Shown: positions 28,053-37,691 of the stretch, one piece after another
Layout of the letters: each line of letters starts with the position of its first letter
How positions within the stretch are numbered: position 1 is the stretch's first letter
NCBI RefSeq assembly: GCF_009674495.1
Contig: NZ_WKJN01000028.1
Location: 18,153 to 82,152, forward strand
From: Duganella alba
GTDB lineage: Bacteria; Pseudomonadota; Gammaproteobacteria; Burkholderiales; Burkholderiaceae_D
Reading direction: 5' to 3'
Length of the DNA stretch: 64,000 nucleotides
Position numbers and translations under genes: made by a program
Notes under the pieces: model-generated
Told to the model about the DNA's origin: nothing
What the model saw: only the letters and a program-made list of their open reading frames with translations
Databases searched by the model: none

Positions 28053-29504
28053 TTACTCCTGAAAGTGGGCTTGCGAGATGAACTTGTTGGTGAGGTAGGC
28101 CGCGATACCTTCGGTGCCGCCTTCGGAACCGTGGCCGCTTTCCTTCATGCCGCCGAAGGGCAGTTCGGTGGCGACGATGCGGTACTGGTTGATGCCGACC
28201 ATGCCGGCTTCCAGGCCGTCGCCGACGTCCAGCGCGGTGCGCGCGTCGCGCGTGAAGGCATAGGCGGACAGCGCGTAGGGCAGGCGGTTGGCTTCGGCCA
28301 GCCCATCCTCCAGCGTGTCGAACGGGCGCAGCACGGCGATGGGGCCGAACGGCTCCTCGTGCATGATGCGCGCGCTCATCGGCACATCGGCCAGTACGGT
28401 GGGCGCAAAGAAGTAGCCGGGGCGGTCGATGCGCTTGCCGCCGGTGAGCAGCGTCGCGCCCTGTTCCACGGCATCGGCGACCAGCGCCTCCATCTTGGCC
28501 AGTTGACGGGGATTGGCCAGCGGGCCAAGCTGCGTCTCCGGCGCCATGCCGTCGCCGATCACCAGTTGCCTGGTGGCGGCGACAAAGCGTTCGGCAAAGC
28601 GGTGATAGGCGTCGCTCTGGATCAGGAAGCGCGTCGACGCAATGCAGATCTGGCCGGTGCCGCGAAAGCGGTTGGCGGCGCCGTCCTTCGCGGCCGCGTC
28701 GATGTCGGCATCGGCAAACACCAGTACCGGCCCGTGGCCGCCCAATTCCAGCGTGATCGGTTTGACGCCGGCCGCCGCGCGTTCGGACAGCAGGCGGCCC
28801 ACCGGCATCGAGCCGGTGAACGCCACCTTGCGGATAACCGGCGACGCGATCAGTTGCGCCGATACCCGGTCCGGCACGCCGAACACCACTTGCAGCACGC
28901 CTTTGGGCAGGCCGGCATCGTCCAGGCAACGCGCCAGCGCCAGTGCGGTGGCCGGGCTTTCCTCGCCGGGCTTGAGGATGATGCTGCAACCGGCCGCCAG
29001 CGCCGCCGCCAGCTTGCGCGCCGGCGTGATGGCGGGGAAGTTCCATGGCGTGAAGGCGGCCACCGGGCCGATCGGCTGCCGCTTCACCAGCTGCTGCACG
29101 CCGGGTCGGTTGGCGGGCACCACGCGGCCGTCGATGCGGCGCGCTTCCTCGGCGAACCATTCGAAGTAGTCGGCCGCGCGCAGCACTTCATCGCGGCTTT
29201 CGGCCAGCGGCTTGCCTTCTTCCAGCGTCAGCATGGTGGCGATATGTTCGGCGCGTTCGCGCATCAGCGTCGCCGCCTTGCGCAGGACGCGGGCGCGTTC
29301 AGCCGGCACGGTGCGGCGCCAGATGTCGAAGCTGTCGCGCGCCGTCTCCAGCGCGCCGGCCAGGTCGGCGGTGGTGGCCAGCGGCAGGCGGCCCAGCGTG
29401 GCGCCGGTGGCGGGATTGATGACGGCGGCGGTGTCGCGCCCGGCGGCCGCCAGCCAGGCGCCGTTGATGAACAGGTGGAGCGGATCGTAGCTGGACTTTT
29501 GCAT
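28053..29504 (-). CDS. NAD(P)-dependent aldehyde (succinate-semialdehyde type) dehydrogenase
   Basis: A 483-aa cytoplasmic aldehyde dehydrogenase, normal length. FTPWNFP, LKPGEESP, FTGSMPVGR, LELGGHGPVLV (general-base Glu) and FRGTGQICIAS (catalytic Cys) are all in place. Sequence style fits the GabD/succinate-semialdehyde subgroup; the usual LELGGNAP is LELGGHGP here. AAGGAAG fixes the ATG at 29504. It is first in the operon with the periplasmic molybdenum dehydrogenase, and divergent from the LysR gene at 29624, its likely regulator. Confidence 0.94.
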   Translation of the reverse strand: MQKSSYDPLHLFINGAWLAAAGRDTAAVINPATGATLGRLPLATTADLAGALETARDSFDIWRRTVPAERARVLRKAATLMRERAEHIATMLTLEEGKPLAESRDEVLRAADYFEWFAEEARRIDGRVVPANRPGVQQLVKRQPIGPVAAFTPWNFPAITPARKLAAALAAGCSIILKPGEESPATALALARCLDDAGLPKGVLQVVFGVPDRVSAQLIASPVIRKVAFTGSMPVGRLLSERAAAGVKPITLELGGHGPVLVFADADIDAAAKDGAANRFRGTGQICIASTRFLIQSDAYHRFAERFVAATRQLVIGDGMAPETQLGPLANPRQLAKMEALVADAVEQGATLLTGGKRIDRPGYFFAPTVLADVPMSARIMHEEPFGPIAVLRPFDTLEDGLAEANRLPYALSAYAFTRDARTALDVGDGLEAGMVGINQYRIVATELPFGGMKESGHGSEGGTEGIAAYLTNKFISQAHFQE

Positions 29505-29623
29505 GGTTTCTTCCTTGGGTGAACTCGGTAGCATGTAGACTTGCCATGGGAAGAAGAGTAAAACCGGACGGCGCCGCTGATAAGATGGCGTGGTCCCACA
29601 ACGGCTATGCAAGGAACGCACAG

Positions 29624-30559
29624 ATGCAGTCAGAAAAATTCGCGGAATTCCTGGGGGTGTTCGCCGACGTGGCGCGCGAGGGCAGCTTTTCCGGTGCGGG
29701 ACGGCGGCGCGGCCGCACGCCATCCTCCATCGGCCGCCAGATCGATACGCTGGAAGCCTATCTCGATACGCCGCTGTTCCTGCGCTCGACCCGGCTGCTG
29801 ACGCTGACCGACGCCGGCGAAGCGTTGCTGGTGCGCACGCGGCAGATCCTCGATTCGCTGGCCGACGCGCAGCAGGAGCTGGCCTCGATGAAAGGCGCGG
29901 TCACCGGCATCCTTCGCGTGGCGTGCTTCCCGACCTTCGGCAAGCGCTATGTGCTGCCGGTGATGGGCGAGCTGGCGCGCCAGTATCCGGACCTGCGGCT
30001 GGAACTGGACCTGACGGAACGGCTGGCCGACCCGGTGGCCGAGCGGCTGGACCTGGTGATACGGATCGGCGACATGGCCGACAGCACCCTGATCGGCAGC
30101 CGCCTCGCGACCCAGACCCGCATCCTGTGCGCCAGCCCTGCCTATCTGGCGCGGGCCGGCACGCCGGCCGATTTCGCCGCGCTGACCTCACACTGCCTGA
30201 TCGACAAGCTGCACGGCGCCGACCTGCTGGGCTGGGCCGACGTGCTGGGGCATCCGGCGCGCGCCGCCAGCGGCCAGCCGGTGTTTGCCTGCGACGATTT
30301 CGAGGCCATGCGCCTGGCGGCGCTGGAAGGCCTGGGCATCGGCTACCTGCCCGACTGGGTGGTGGGGCCGGACGTCAAGGCCGGGCTGCTGGTGCAGCTG
30401 TTTCCCGAATGGTCCGAGCAGGCGCGCGCCTGCACCGGCATCCACGCCTTGCGCGCGCTGCGCCAGCCGCCGGCGCGCGTCACGGTGTTGCTGGACGCAT
30501 TGCGAGCGCATATCGGCCATCCGCCGAACTGGAGCCTGGTCCCAGGCGAAAGCCGCTGA
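29624..30559 (+). CDS. LysR-family transcriptional regulator
   Basis: A 311-aa LysR regulator: helix-turn-helix in FLGVFADVAREGSFSGAGRRRG and SSIGRQIDTLE, then an effector domain (GILRVACFPTFGKRYVLPVM; DLVIRIGDMADSTLIGSRLA). AAGGAACG before ATG 29624 sets the start. It is divergent from the aldehyde-oxidation operon with about 120 bases between, the usual LysR arrangement. Its last 80 bases overlap the end of the chemoreceptor gene on the other strand. Confidence 0.92.
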   Translation: MQSEKFAEFLGVFADVAREGSFSGAGRRRGRTPSSIGRQIDTLEAYLDTPLFLRSTRLLTLTDAGEALLVRTRQILDSLADAQQELASMKGAVTGILRVACFPTFGKRYVLPVMGELARQYPDLRLELDLTERLADPVAERLDLVIRIGDMADSTLIGSRLATQTRILCASPAYLARAGTPADFAALTSHCLIDKLHGADLLGWADVLGHPARAASGQPVFACDDFEAMRLAALEGLGIGYLPDWVVGPDVKAGLLVQLFPEWSEQARACTGIHALRALRQPPARVTVLLDALRAHIGHPPNWSLVPGESR

Positions 30560-32081
30560 CCAGCCGGTCCAGCGTGCCGGCCTGCGCTTCCAGCGCGCCG
30601 GCGGCGGCCGAGGCCTGTTCCACCAGGGCCGCGTTCTGCTGCGTGACAGCGTCCATCTGCGCCACGGCGTCGTTGATCTGATGGATGCCCGCGCTTTGCT
30701 CGTCGCTGGCGACCATGATCTCGGCCATGATGTCGGTGACGCGCGCCACGCTGGCCACCATGCCGTGTACCGAGGCGCCGGCCTGCGCCACCTGCGCCGT
30801 GCCGTTGGCGACCTGCCGCACCGATTGTTCGATCAGTCCCTTGATTTCCCGCGCGGCGCTGGCGGCGCGCTGCGCCAGGTTGCGCACCTCGCTGGCGACC
30901 ACCGCGAATCCGCGTCCCTGTTCGCCGGCGCGGGCCGCTTCCACGGCGGCATTCAGCGCCAGGATATTGGTCTGGAAGGCGATGCCGTCGATGACCGCGA
31001 TGATGTCGACGATGCGGCGCGAGGATTGTTCGATGCCGCTCATGGTGTCGACCACCTGCGAGACCAGCGCGCCGCCTTGCCGGGCTTCGCGCGCGGCATC
31101 GGTGACCAGGCGGTTGGCGTGGCGGGCGTTTTCCGCGTTCTGCCGCACGGTGCTGGTCAGCTGCTCAAGCGAGGCGGCGGTTTCCTCCAGGCTGGCGGCC
31201 TGTTTTTCGGTGCGGTCGGACAGGTCCTGGTTGCCGGCTGAAATTTCGCTGGCCGCCTGGGCGATCGAGGTGCTGCCGTCGCGCACGGTGCGCACGGTGG
31301 TCAGCAGTTGCTGCTGCATGCGGTCCAGGCCTTGCAGCAGCGCGCCCATTTCGTCGCGGCGCCGGATGTCGATGGCTTCGGCCAGGTTGCCTTCCGCGAT
31401 ATGCCCGAAGTGGTGGATGGCTTGCGCCACCGGCTGCATGATGGCCTTCAGCAGCACGATGCTGACGCTCGTGATGAACATGGCCATCAACAGCAGCGCC
31501 AGGGAGAATGCGGTGCGGAAGCGATCGTAGAAGGCCTGGCTGGCGTCGTAGCGTTCCCTGGCCAAGGTCAGCTGGTATTCCTGCAGCTTGTTCCAAGCGT
31601 TGTCGAAGGCCACGAAGCGGCTGGCCAGCTGGTTGAAGATCAGCTGTTCGGCATCGGCGGGACGCTTGTCCAGCAAAGCCCTGGTGACCCGTTGCAGGCC
31701 TTCGTTGACGTAGGCGTCGCGGCTGGCGCCCACGGCGCGGGCCAGGTCGCGTTCGCCGGGATCGAGCGGCAGGGCCATGTAACTTTGCCACTCCTGGTCG
31801 GCCAGATGGATGAATTCCTCCGCCTTGGACAGGCTCTGCGGCACATCGGCCGCGTCGGGACGGAATTGCGCGCGGTCGATCGCGAAGCGGGCGCGGCCCA
31901 GATAGTTTTTCATGCTGCCGAGGTTGATTGCGGACGCCAGCTGATTGGTATACACCATATCCAGGGAGGCGTTCGCCTTGTGCATGCCCCACAGGCTCAC
32001 TCCGCCGGCGGCCAGGACGACCAGGCCGAGTATCGCCATGGTGGCGATCAGCCGCATTTTGATGGTGATCGATGCAAACAT
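30480..32081 (-). CDS. Methyl-accepting chemotaxis protein
   Basis: A 533-aa chemoreceptor. First membrane helix about residues 8-30, periplasmic four-helix-bundle sensor (about 35-190), second helix about 190-210, HAMP, and the signalling domain with the conserved hairpin tip EQGRGFAVVASEVRNLAQRAA. The ligand is unknown. GGGGAG on the minus strand supports ATG 32081. Reading continues 80 bases into the convergent LysR gene, so both 3' ends are coding on both strands. No che genes are adjacent. Confidence 0.93.
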   Translation of the reverse strand: MFASITIKMRLIATMAILGLVVLAAGGVSLWGMHKANASLDMVYTNQLASAINLGSMKNYLGRARFAIDRAQFRPDAADVPQSLSKAEEFIHLADQEWQSYMALPLDPGERDLARAVGASRDAYVNEGLQRVTRALLDKRPADAEQLIFNQLASRFVAFDNAWNKLQEYQLTLARERYDASQAFYDRFRTAFSLALLLMAMFITSVSIVLLKAIMQPVAQAIHHFGHIAEGNLAEAIDIRRRDEMGALLQGLDRMQQQLLTTVRTVRDGSTSIAQAASEISAGNQDLSDRTEKQAASLEETAASLEQLTSTVRQNAENARHANRLVTDAAREARQGGALVSQVVDTMSGIEQSSRRIVDIIAVIDGIAFQTNILALNAAVEAARAGEQGRGFAVVASEVRNLAQRAASAAREIKGLIEQSVRQVANGTAQVAQAGASVHGMVASVARVTDIMAEIMVASDEQSAGIHQINDAVAQMDAVTQQNAALVEQASAAAGALEAQAGTLDRLVSGFRLGPGSSSADGRYALAMRPATP

Positions 32082-32185
32082 TCGTATGCTCCCCGAGTAA
32101 TGAATGGGAGCAGCGTAAGGCAGCCGTGCTGTCGGCACAATCCATCCAACCTCGTCAACCGTTATGCATGGAGTGCACAGATCCT

Positions 32186-33247
32186 TCACAGCAGGGGCGT
32201 ACTCAGGATGCGGTCGTCACCGGCTTGCGGCGTGCCGCGGCCGTCGGTGTTGTTGGTGAGGATGTAGAGCCGGCCATCGGGCGCGGCGACGACATCGCGC
32301 AATCGTCCGTATTGCTTCGTGTAGAACTCGGTGGCGGTGGCGACGGCGGCCAGCGGCACCTTGCGCAGGCGTTCGCCGCGCAGGTTGGCGATGTAGAGGT
32401 TGCCGCCGCTGATGGCGATGCCGCTCGGGCTGGCCTCGGCGGTCGGCCATTGCTGCACCGGGTCGATGTACAGCGTGCCGCCGACTTTGCCTTCGGCCGC
32501 CGGCCAGCCGTAGTTGCCGCCGGCCTTGATGATGTTCAGTTCGTCCCAGGTGTTCTCGCCGAATTCGGAGGCGTACAGCGTGCCGTCGCTGGCCCACGCC
32601 AGGCCTTGTACGTTGCGGTGGCCGTAGCTGTAGACGTAGGAATTGGGAAAAGGATTGTTGGCGGGGATGCGGCCATCGGGCGTCATGCGCAGGATCTTGC
32701 CGGCCAGCGAGGTCAGGTCTTGCGCGCGGCTGGACGTGCCGGCGTCGCCGGTGGTGGCGTACAGCATGCCGTCGGGGCCGAAGGCGAGGCGTCCGCCATT
32801 GTGGTTGGTGCGCGAGGGGATGCCGGTCAGCAGCGTCTGGGCGGCGCCCAGGCGCGTGCTGGCGCCGGCGCCGGTGAGCGGGTAGCGTTCGATGCGGTTT
32901 TCCGTACCGGCGGTGAAGTAGGCATACAGATAGCCGTCATGCACGGTGATGCCGAGCAGGCCGCCTTCACCGCTGCCGTTCACGCCGGCGATGGTGGCGA
33001 TGCTGGTTAAACTGCCGTTCGTGCCAACGGCCAGGATGCGCGCCGTGCCGCGTTCGCTGACCAGCGCTGTCGTGCCGTTGAAGGTGATGGCCCATGGGGC
33101 TTGCAGGCCGGTGGTGACCACCGTCGTGCTGGTGGAGGGCGTTGTCGGCATTGTTGGCGTGGCCGGCGCCATGCCGCCGGAGCTGGAACCGCCGCCGCAT
33201 CCGCTGACTATCATGAAGGCCCAGGCCGAAGCTGTTCTTTTCCACAT
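32186..33247 (-). CDS. PQQ-dependent sugar dehydrogenase-like lipoprotein
   Basis: A 353-aa exported beta-propeller of the glucose/sorbosone dehydrogenase (GSDH, YliI-like) family. The signal ends in a lipobox (VSGC), so it is probably lipid-anchored, followed by a Gly/Ser/Pro/Thr linker. Family motifs: GLQAPWAITF, GEGGLLGITVHD, NHNGGRLAFGPDGMLYATTGD, YGHRNVQGLAW and AGGNYGWPAAEG. Oxidises an aldose with PQQ in known members; substrate here unknown. GAGGAGAAC sets the ATG at 33247. Confidence 0.9.
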   Translation of the reverse strand: MWKRTASAWAFMIVSGCGGGSSSGGMAPATPTMPTTPSTSTTVVTTGLQAPWAITFNGTTALVSERGTARILAVGTNGSLTSIATIAGVNGSGEGGLLGITVHDGYLYAYFTAGTENRIERYPLTGAGASTRLGAAQTLLTGIPSRTNHNGGRLAFGPDGMLYATTGDAGTSSRAQDLTSLAGKILRMTPDGRIPANNPFPNSYVYSYGHRNVQGLAWASDGTLYASEFGENTWDELNIIKAGGNYGWPAAEGKVGGTLYIDPVQQWPTAEASPSGIAISGGNLYIANLRGERLRKVPLAAVATATEFYTKQYGRLRDVVAAPDGRLYILTNNTDGRGTPQAGDDRILSTPLL

Positions 33248-33440
33248 GATCGTTCTCCTCGGGAAATCCGCTGCGACCATTATCGGCCGCTTCGGAGGGC
33301 ACGCGACGCACGGTAGGGTTGTCTCGCTTATCGCCGGTGGGCGCCATTCATACCGGAATTTTGTCGATTGGTCAGATGGCATGACTGTAGTGAGCGGGAT
33401 TGGACTAGGCTTGCGCCAGTTCAACCATCCGGATACAGCC

Positions 33441-34670
33441 ATGATTCGCTATTCCCTGTTGCTCCTTGCTCTCGTTACGCATGCGGCGTCCTCCTGCGAG
33501 ACGGGCGTTTTTCAAAAGAACCAGACAGCCTTTGTTGGTGTCACCAAGGCGAACAAAGGATTCGGCTATACCTTCAGCGATGGAACGGTGGGCAGTACGC
33601 AGGATGCGGCGACGCGGCTGGTGTGCGGTGCGGGTGCCGTGGTGGTCGACGGCGAGGCCTGGCCGAAAGTCGCGGTGGTGGAAACGAATACGCGCTTCGA
33701 CTCCAACGGCGTCACCCTGGCCGGACGCTTGCTGGAGCCACCTGGCGCGGGCAGGCAGACGGCGCTGGTGATCTACGCGCACGGCTCGGAGGACAGCGGC
33801 TGGATCGACCGGGCGCGCGATCCGTATCAATTGGTGGCGCGGGGCGTGTCGGTGTTCGTGTACGACAAGCGCGGCACCGGCATGTCCGGCGGCGAGTACA
33901 CGCAGAATTTTCCGCGACTGGCCGATGATCTGGTGGCGGCGTCGCGCGAAGCGAAACGGCTGGCGGCAGGGCGCTTCGGCCGTTTCGGGCTGCTGGGCCT
34001 GAGCCAGGGCGGCTGGATCGCGCCGCTCGCGGCGTCGCGTGCGAAGGCGGAGTTTGTCGGCATCGGCTACGGGCTGGCGGTCGATATCGCCGAGCAGGAT
34101 GCGGCGCAGGTGGCCAAGGAATTGCGCGATCGCGGCTATGGCGAAGACGTCGTCGCCAAGGCGCGCGGCATCACCGACATCACGGCGCGGCTGGTCAAGT
34201 CCGGATACAAGGATGGCCTGGGCGATCTGGCGCAGGCGCAGAGCCGCTACGCCAAGGAACCGTGGTTCCCGACGATCAAGGGCGGTTACACCGGCGTGTT
34301 GCTGGGCATGCCGGTGGAAGAGCTGCGCACCCAAGGCACGCCGCGCTTTGACAAGCTGGAAGTCGACTGGACGCAGAATCCTTTGCAAGTCATCAGCAAT
34401 CTCGATGTGCCGCAGCTGTGGGCGCTGGCGGCCGAGGACCGGCAAGCGCCGATTGCGCTGACGCTGGAGCGGCTCGCGCAAGTGCGCAGCCAGGGGCGCG
34501 ATATCGCCATCTACGTGTTCCCGCACACCGACCATGGCATGTGGGAGTACGACCAGGCCGCCGATGGGATGCGCAAACGCACACGCATCCCGCCAGGCTT
34601 TTATGATTTGATGGCTGACTGGGCAAAAGGCCTGGGCGGCGGCCAGTACGGCGAGGCGTCTCGCCGATAG
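33441..34670 (+). CDS. Exported alpha/beta hydrolase (S9/dienelactone-like esterase)
   Basis: A 409-aa exported hydrolase. Signal-like N-terminus MIRYSLLLLALVTHAASS; a divergent N-terminal domain (about 20-100) precedes the hydrolase fold: VIYAHGSEDSGW (oxyanion), DKRGTGMSGGEY, LGLSQGGWIAPLAAS (nucleophile Ser) and FPHTDHGMWEY (catalytic His). Typical of the COG1073-type esterases. The frame is open far upstream, but the signal peptide and the divergent sugar dehydrogenase at 33247 place the start at 33441. No clear ribosome site. Confidence 0.85.
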   Translation: MIRYSLLLLALVTHAASSCETGVFQKNQTAFVGVTKANKGFGYTFSDGTVGSTQDAATRLVCGAGAVVVDGEAWPKVAVVETNTRFDSNGVTLAGRLLEPPGAGRQTALVIYAHGSEDSGWIDRARDPYQLVARGVSVFVYDKRGTGMSGGEYTQNFPRLADDLVAASREAKRLAAGRFGRFGLLGLSQGGWIAPLAASRAKAEFVGIGYGLAVDIAEQDAAQVAKELRDRGYGEDVVAKARGITDITARLVKSGYKDGLGDLAQAQSRYAKEPWFPTIKGGYTGVLLGMPVEELRTQGTPRFDKLEVDWTQNPLQVISNLDVPQLWALAAEDRQAPIALTLERLAQVRSQGRDIAIYVFPHTDHGMWEYDQAADGMRKRTRIPPGFYDLMADWAKGLGGGQYGEASRR

Positions 34671-34678
34671 GGTATAAA

Positions 34679-34692
34679 TGGTTGCGCTACCA
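34679..34692. promoter_or_regulatory. Xyl-box-like LacI-family operator
   Basis: TGGTTGCGCTACCA is a near-perfect 14-base palindrome. It differs at two positions from the xylan-regulon xyl-box reported in Xanthomonas (TGGTAGCGCTAACA) and at one from the generic LacI-type TGGTAGCGCTACCA. It lies 50 bases before the GH115 alpha-glucuronidase, an enzyme of glucuronoxylan breakdown. Confidence 0.55.
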
Positions 34693-34741
34693 ATTTGAGG
34701 TATCCTCCGGGGACAGAGGTTAAAAACCCAAAGGAGGAGAC

Positions 34742-37669
34742 ATGGTTCGTTATTTTTCAGGCATCGCTTGCTGCCTGTTGTTGGCATGCGTGCTGCCGGT
34801 GCAGGCCGCCGAGCAGGCACGGCTGGCGCTGTACGACGGCGGCACGGTGGCACGGGTCGTCTACGATCCGGCGGGCGGTGCGCCGATCCGCAAGGCGGCC
34901 GAGCTGCTGGCGGGCGATCTGCAACACCTCACCGGCCGCGCGCCGGACATCGGCCAAGGCGTCGCGTCCGGCCACGGAACAGGCGTGATCGTCGGCCTGG
35001 CCTCGTCGCCGGTGATTGCCGAATTGCTGCGCAAGAACGGCTTGTCCGCCGCGACGATTGCCGGCAAGTGGGAAACCTACGGCCGCGCCGTGATCCCCGC
35101 TCCCTGGGATCCGGAAGCGCGCGCCATCCTCATCTTCGGCGCCGACCCGCGCGGGGCGGTGTGGGGCGTGGTCGACCTGACGCGCGAGATGGGCGTGTCG
35201 GCCTGGGAATGGTGGGCCGACGTCAAGACGCGGCCGGTGGCGCGCATCGACGTGTCGGCGGCCGCCAGTTTCTCCAGGCCGCCGTCGGTCAAGTACCGCG
35301 GCTTCTTCATCAACGCGTCCTTCTTCCGCGACTGGGCGCGGACCCATGAGCCGGAGGCTGGCGGCATCGGGCCGAAGACCTATGCGCGTGTATTCGAACT
35401 GATGTGGCGCCTGAAGGCCAACCTGATCTGGCCGGGCATGAACAGCACCGATCCGCCGTTCAACCTCAAGCCGGAGAATTACGATGTCGCTGCCGACTAT
35501 GCGGTCATCCGTGGCTCGTCGCACGTCGAAATGCTCCTGCGCGACAACGCCGTCGAGTGGAACGAGAAAACCATGGGCGCCTACAACTGGCGCACCAACA
35601 AGGAGCGGCTGACCGACTACTGGCGCGGCGCGGTCGAGCAGTGGGGCAAGTACGACAATCTCTACACGGTCGGCATGCGCGGCGTCGACGATTTCCCGAT
35701 GGAGGGCGCCGACTTCGCCGCGAAGATGGGCGACATCCTGCACGACGTGATCCAGGCGCAGCGCAAGATCCTCAGCGCCACGCTCGGCAAGCCGGCGGAG
35801 CGGATCCCGCAGGCCTTCACGCCGTACAAGGAGGTGACGGCCGCCTACAACACGGGCCGCATCCAGTTGCCCGACGACGTCACCATCATCTGGCCCGACG
35901 ATAACTACGGTTACCTGTTGCGGCTGAACGACGCCCACGAGCGCGAACGTGCGGGCGGCTCCGGCGTCTACTACCACGCCACGTTCTGGGGCGCGCCGGG
36001 CAATTACCTGCTGCTGCCGTCCACCGATCCCAACCTGATGTGGGAAGAGATGACGCGCGCTTATCACGGCAATGCGCGCAGCGTGTGGATGCTCAACGCC
36101 GGTAACATCAAGCCGGTGGAATACCTGCTCGACTTTTATCTGGCGCTTGCCTTCGACATGGACCGTTTCGCCCAGCCGGGTTCCGCGCGCGCCTACATGG
36201 AGCAATGGGCGGTACAGAATTTCGGCGCGCAGCAGGGCGGCCAGGTCGCCGACGTGATGTGGCGCTATTACAAGCTGGCCTTCGGCCGCAATCCGGAATT
36301 CATGGCGTTCAACACCACCTTTCCGATGACGCCGGTGCAGCAGACGCGGTTTTCGCTGACCGACTTCGGCGACGAGAACGCGCGCCGCGCCGACGCCTAC
36401 AAGACGCTGATGGCCGAAGCGCGGGAGCTGGAGGCGCTGTTGCCCGCCGACCGCAAGTCGGCGTTCTATGAACTGGTCGGTTACCCGGTCGCCGTCGCCG
36501 GCAATATGAATTTGCGCCAGCTGGCCATGGACAAGTCGATCGCTTACGGTATGCAGCGCCGCGCCAGCGCCAACGCCTATGCGCAAGCGTCGAGGCGCGC
36601 GCACGAAGCCATCCTGTCGAACGTGCGCCGCTATGGCGAGGAGATTGAAGGCGGCAAGTGGCGCTACATCTCCAACAGCTATCCGCAGTCGCTGACCAAT
36701 TATCTGCCGCCGGCCATTCCCACCTGGTCGATACCCGACGATGCGCGGCGCTGTCCGGTGCAGGTAGAAGGCGGCGGCTTCTTCGACGACAAGGACTGGT
36801 TCTTCCCGACGCTGCCGACCTTCAGCCCCGAGCTGGGCGCGCGCAGCTACTATTTCGACATCTTCACCAGCCAGGCGCTGGATGCCAGCTGGAGCGCGGT
36901 GCCCAGCGTGCCGTGGATTAAGCTCGACAAGACCACCGGCCGCTTCTCGCAAGCGGCGGGCTATGAACAGCGGCTGAAGGTGTCGATCGACTGGTCGCAG
37001 GCGCCGAAGCAGATGCAGGATGGCTTGATACGCGTGACGTGCAGCGTCGGCCAGCAGCCGATCGATGTCCACGTCCGTGTCGCACCGCCGATAGCGGATA
37101 AGGCGGCGTCCTTCATCGATGCGCAGGGCGTGGTGTCGATGTATGCCGCGCACGCGGACCGCCTGAGCGGCGCATGGCGTGTGCTGGACGGTGTCGGCCA
37201 CACGGGCGCGGATGTGCAGGCGGCGCTGGATCTGCAGCCGGTCGACGTTGCCGATGCGGCCGCGCTGGCGAAGGCGCCGCGCCTGCTGTACCGCTTCCAC
37301 ACGCTGAAGCCGGAGCGCGACTACAGCTTCCCCAACTATGTGTTCGACGAGACCGTGACACTGCGCGCGGTGGCGTTGCCGCTGTTCCCCGCCACCACCA
37401 GCGGCAGGATGCGCATCGCGGTGTCGCTGGACGGTGGCGCGCCGCAGGTGCTCGACTTCGGCCGCGAATATTACGCGGCGGCCTGGCGTCAGAGCGTGCT
37501 CGATAACGAGGTGTCGGCGGAGATCGCCAACCTGCCGTGGCAGGCCGGCAGCCACACGCTGGAAGTCTACGCGCTCGATCCGGCGGTGACGCTGGACCGG
37601 TTCGAGCTCCGCTTCACCGGCTCCAGCAAGGGCTATGGCCCGGTGCCGGAGACGCGGATCGTCAGGTAA
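34742..37669 (+). CDS. GH115 xylan alpha-1,2-glucuronidase
   Basis: A 975-aa exported glycoside hydrolase of family 115, which removes (4-O-methyl)glucuronic acid side chains from xylan. A Sec signal peptide (to about VQAAEQ) is followed by the GH115 N-terminal domain, catalytic barrel with PSVKYRGFFINASFF, LIWPGMNSTDPPFN, GSSHVEMLLRDNAVEW and YTVGMRGVDDFPMEG, and the C-terminal beta-sandwich domains. Full family length. AAAGGAGGAGAC is a very strong ribosome site. Preceded by a xyl-box-like operator. No other xylanase gene is in the window, although esterases nearby could help debranching. Confidence 0.93.
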   Translation: MVRYFSGIACCLLLACVLPVQAAEQARLALYDGGTVARVVYDPAGGAPIRKAAELLAGDLQHLTGRAPDIGQGVASGHGTGVIVGLASSPVIAELLRKNGLSAATIAGKWETYGRAVIPAPWDPEARAILIFGADPRGAVWGVVDLTREMGVSAWEWWADVKTRPVARIDVSAAASFSRPPSVKYRGFFINASFFRDWARTHEPEAGGIGPKTYARVFELMWRLKANLIWPGMNSTDPPFNLKPENYDVAADYAVIRGSSHVEMLLRDNAVEWNEKTMGAYNWRTNKERLTDYWRGAVEQWGKYDNLYTVGMRGVDDFPMEGADFAAKMGDILHDVIQAQRKILSATLGKPAERIPQAFTPYKEVTAAYNTGRIQLPDDVTIIWPDDNYGYLLRLNDAHERERAGGSGVYYHATFWGAPGNYLLLPSTDPNLMWEEMTRAYHGNARSVWMLNAGNIKPVEYLLDFYLALAFDMDRFAQPGSARAYMEQWAVQNFGAQQGGQVADVMWRYYKLAFGRNPEFMAFNTTFPMTPVQQTRFSLTDFGDENARRADAYKTLMAEARELEALLPADRKSAFYELVGYPVAVAGNMNLRQLAMDKSIAYGMQRRASANAYAQASRRAHEAILSNVRRYGEEIEGGKWRYISNSYPQSLTNYLPPAIPTWSIPDDARRCPVQVEGGGFFDDKDWFFPTLPTFSPELGARSYYFDIFTSQALDASWSAVPSVPWIKLDKTTGRFSQAAGYEQRLKVSIDWSQAPKQMQDGLIRVTCSVGQQPIDVHVRVAPPIADKAASFIDAQGVVSMYAAHADRLSGAWRVLDGVGHTGADVQAALDLQPVDVADAAALAKAPRLLYRFHTLKPERDYSFPNYVFDETVTLRAVALPLFPATTSGRMRIAVSLDGGAPQVLDFGREYYAAAWRQSVLDNEVSAEIANLPWQAGSHTLEVYALDPAVTLDRFELRFTGSSKGYGPVPETRIVR

Positions 37670-37691
37670 GCGCGAACCGGTGCGTGGCGCC

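Noticed and set aside
34757..37555. 932-aa minus-strand open frame
   Set aside because: Exact antisense shadow of the GH115 gene, with Arg/His/Val-rich composition.
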